Shown in pieces: positions 63,804 through 64,000 of a stretch of 64,000 nt of DNA. The notes beneath the pieces were generated by a model. That model worked only from the letters and a program-made list of their open reading frames with translations, ran no database searches and had not been told where the DNA came from. The number at the start of each line of letters is the position of its first letter. Position 1 is the stretch's first letter. A program made the position numbers and the translations under genes. The stretch lies in assembly GCA_026874595.1 (NCBI GenBank), contig CM049321.1:10591979-10655978 (forward strand). The letters run 5' to 3'. This DNA comes from Sipunculus nudus (Eukaryota; Annelida; Sipuncula; Golfingiida; Sipunculidae).

Positions 63804-64000
63804 ATATGCCCGTTTATGACGGGACGTATTATGGTATACCCACGGTCCGTCCGTCCTTTGCGTTTAGTTTCGCCGCGATAACTTACCGTTGCTTTGATCG
63901 ATTTTCACGAAACTCGCCTTAGCAACTTACCAATAGATTATCTCGTCCGTGTTCGATTATGGCATATATTGTCGCATATTTAATCAGGCCAGAGGTCACT
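63804..64000 (+). mobile_element. HINE-like repeat, family D, copy 2, cut by window end
   Basis: The left end is intact: TATATGCCCGTTTATGACGG with hairpin CCCGT-TTATG-ACGGG, then GTATTATGGTATACCCACGG and TCCGTCCGTCC. The first core unit (GCGATAACTTACCG, TTTTCACGAAACTCG) matches the copy at 55064. Confidence 0.6.

Overview
This is an intron-rich, AT-rich animal nuclear sequence with many (TA)n tracts, miniature and Helitron-type repeats, and two multi-exon protein genes read from spliced exons with GT-AG junctions. The gene content (an Ebony-type beta-alanyl amine synthase) and the repeat style (elements with GC-rich terminal hairpins, a TCCGTC tract and core tandem units, as I recall from bivalves and other lophotrochozoans) suggest a marine invertebrate, most likely a mollusc. 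The species cannot be fixed from sequence alone.

Layout: 1-12.1 kb is mostly gene-poor. It holds a long foldback (about 665-1083), an Ile tRNA gene on the minus strand (2157-2230), one Helitron-type repeat (2988-3307), many TA microsatellites and a possible TATA promoter near 5.0 kb. From 12134 to 16683 on the minus strand lie the last three exons of an Ebony-like enzyme (adenylation, carrier and C-terminal amine-selecting domains); its first exon was not found. From 17 to 32 kb there are repeats, a possible regulatory module with clustered E-boxes (24.4-24.9 kb), and an L1-like LINE copy with its 5' part inverted (25993-27.8 kb).

From 32268 to 59163 on the plus strand is a 16-exon gene for a predicted 779-residue protein. 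It has an MGSSSST start that fits N-myristoylation, a disordered Gln/Pro/Ser N-terminus, and several charged helical modules separated by small acidic exons. Every intron after the first is phase 0. I do not recognise the family. Two of its introns contain tandem arrays that start in register at the 5' splice site: a 43-bp array (50194-51562) and a decaying 77-bp array (58131-58560). Its introns also carry a Helentron-associated (HINE-like) element with ten 179-bp units, a second element with 280-bp units and palindromic GGCGCC cores, and two oppositely oriented copies of one MITE family. From 59.3 kb to the end there is a 22-bp satellite and more repeat copies.

The two genes are divergently placed and show no sign of acting together. 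The most unusual structures are the splice-donor-seeded intron arrays and the several unrelated repeat families that share one Helentron-like terminal architecture.
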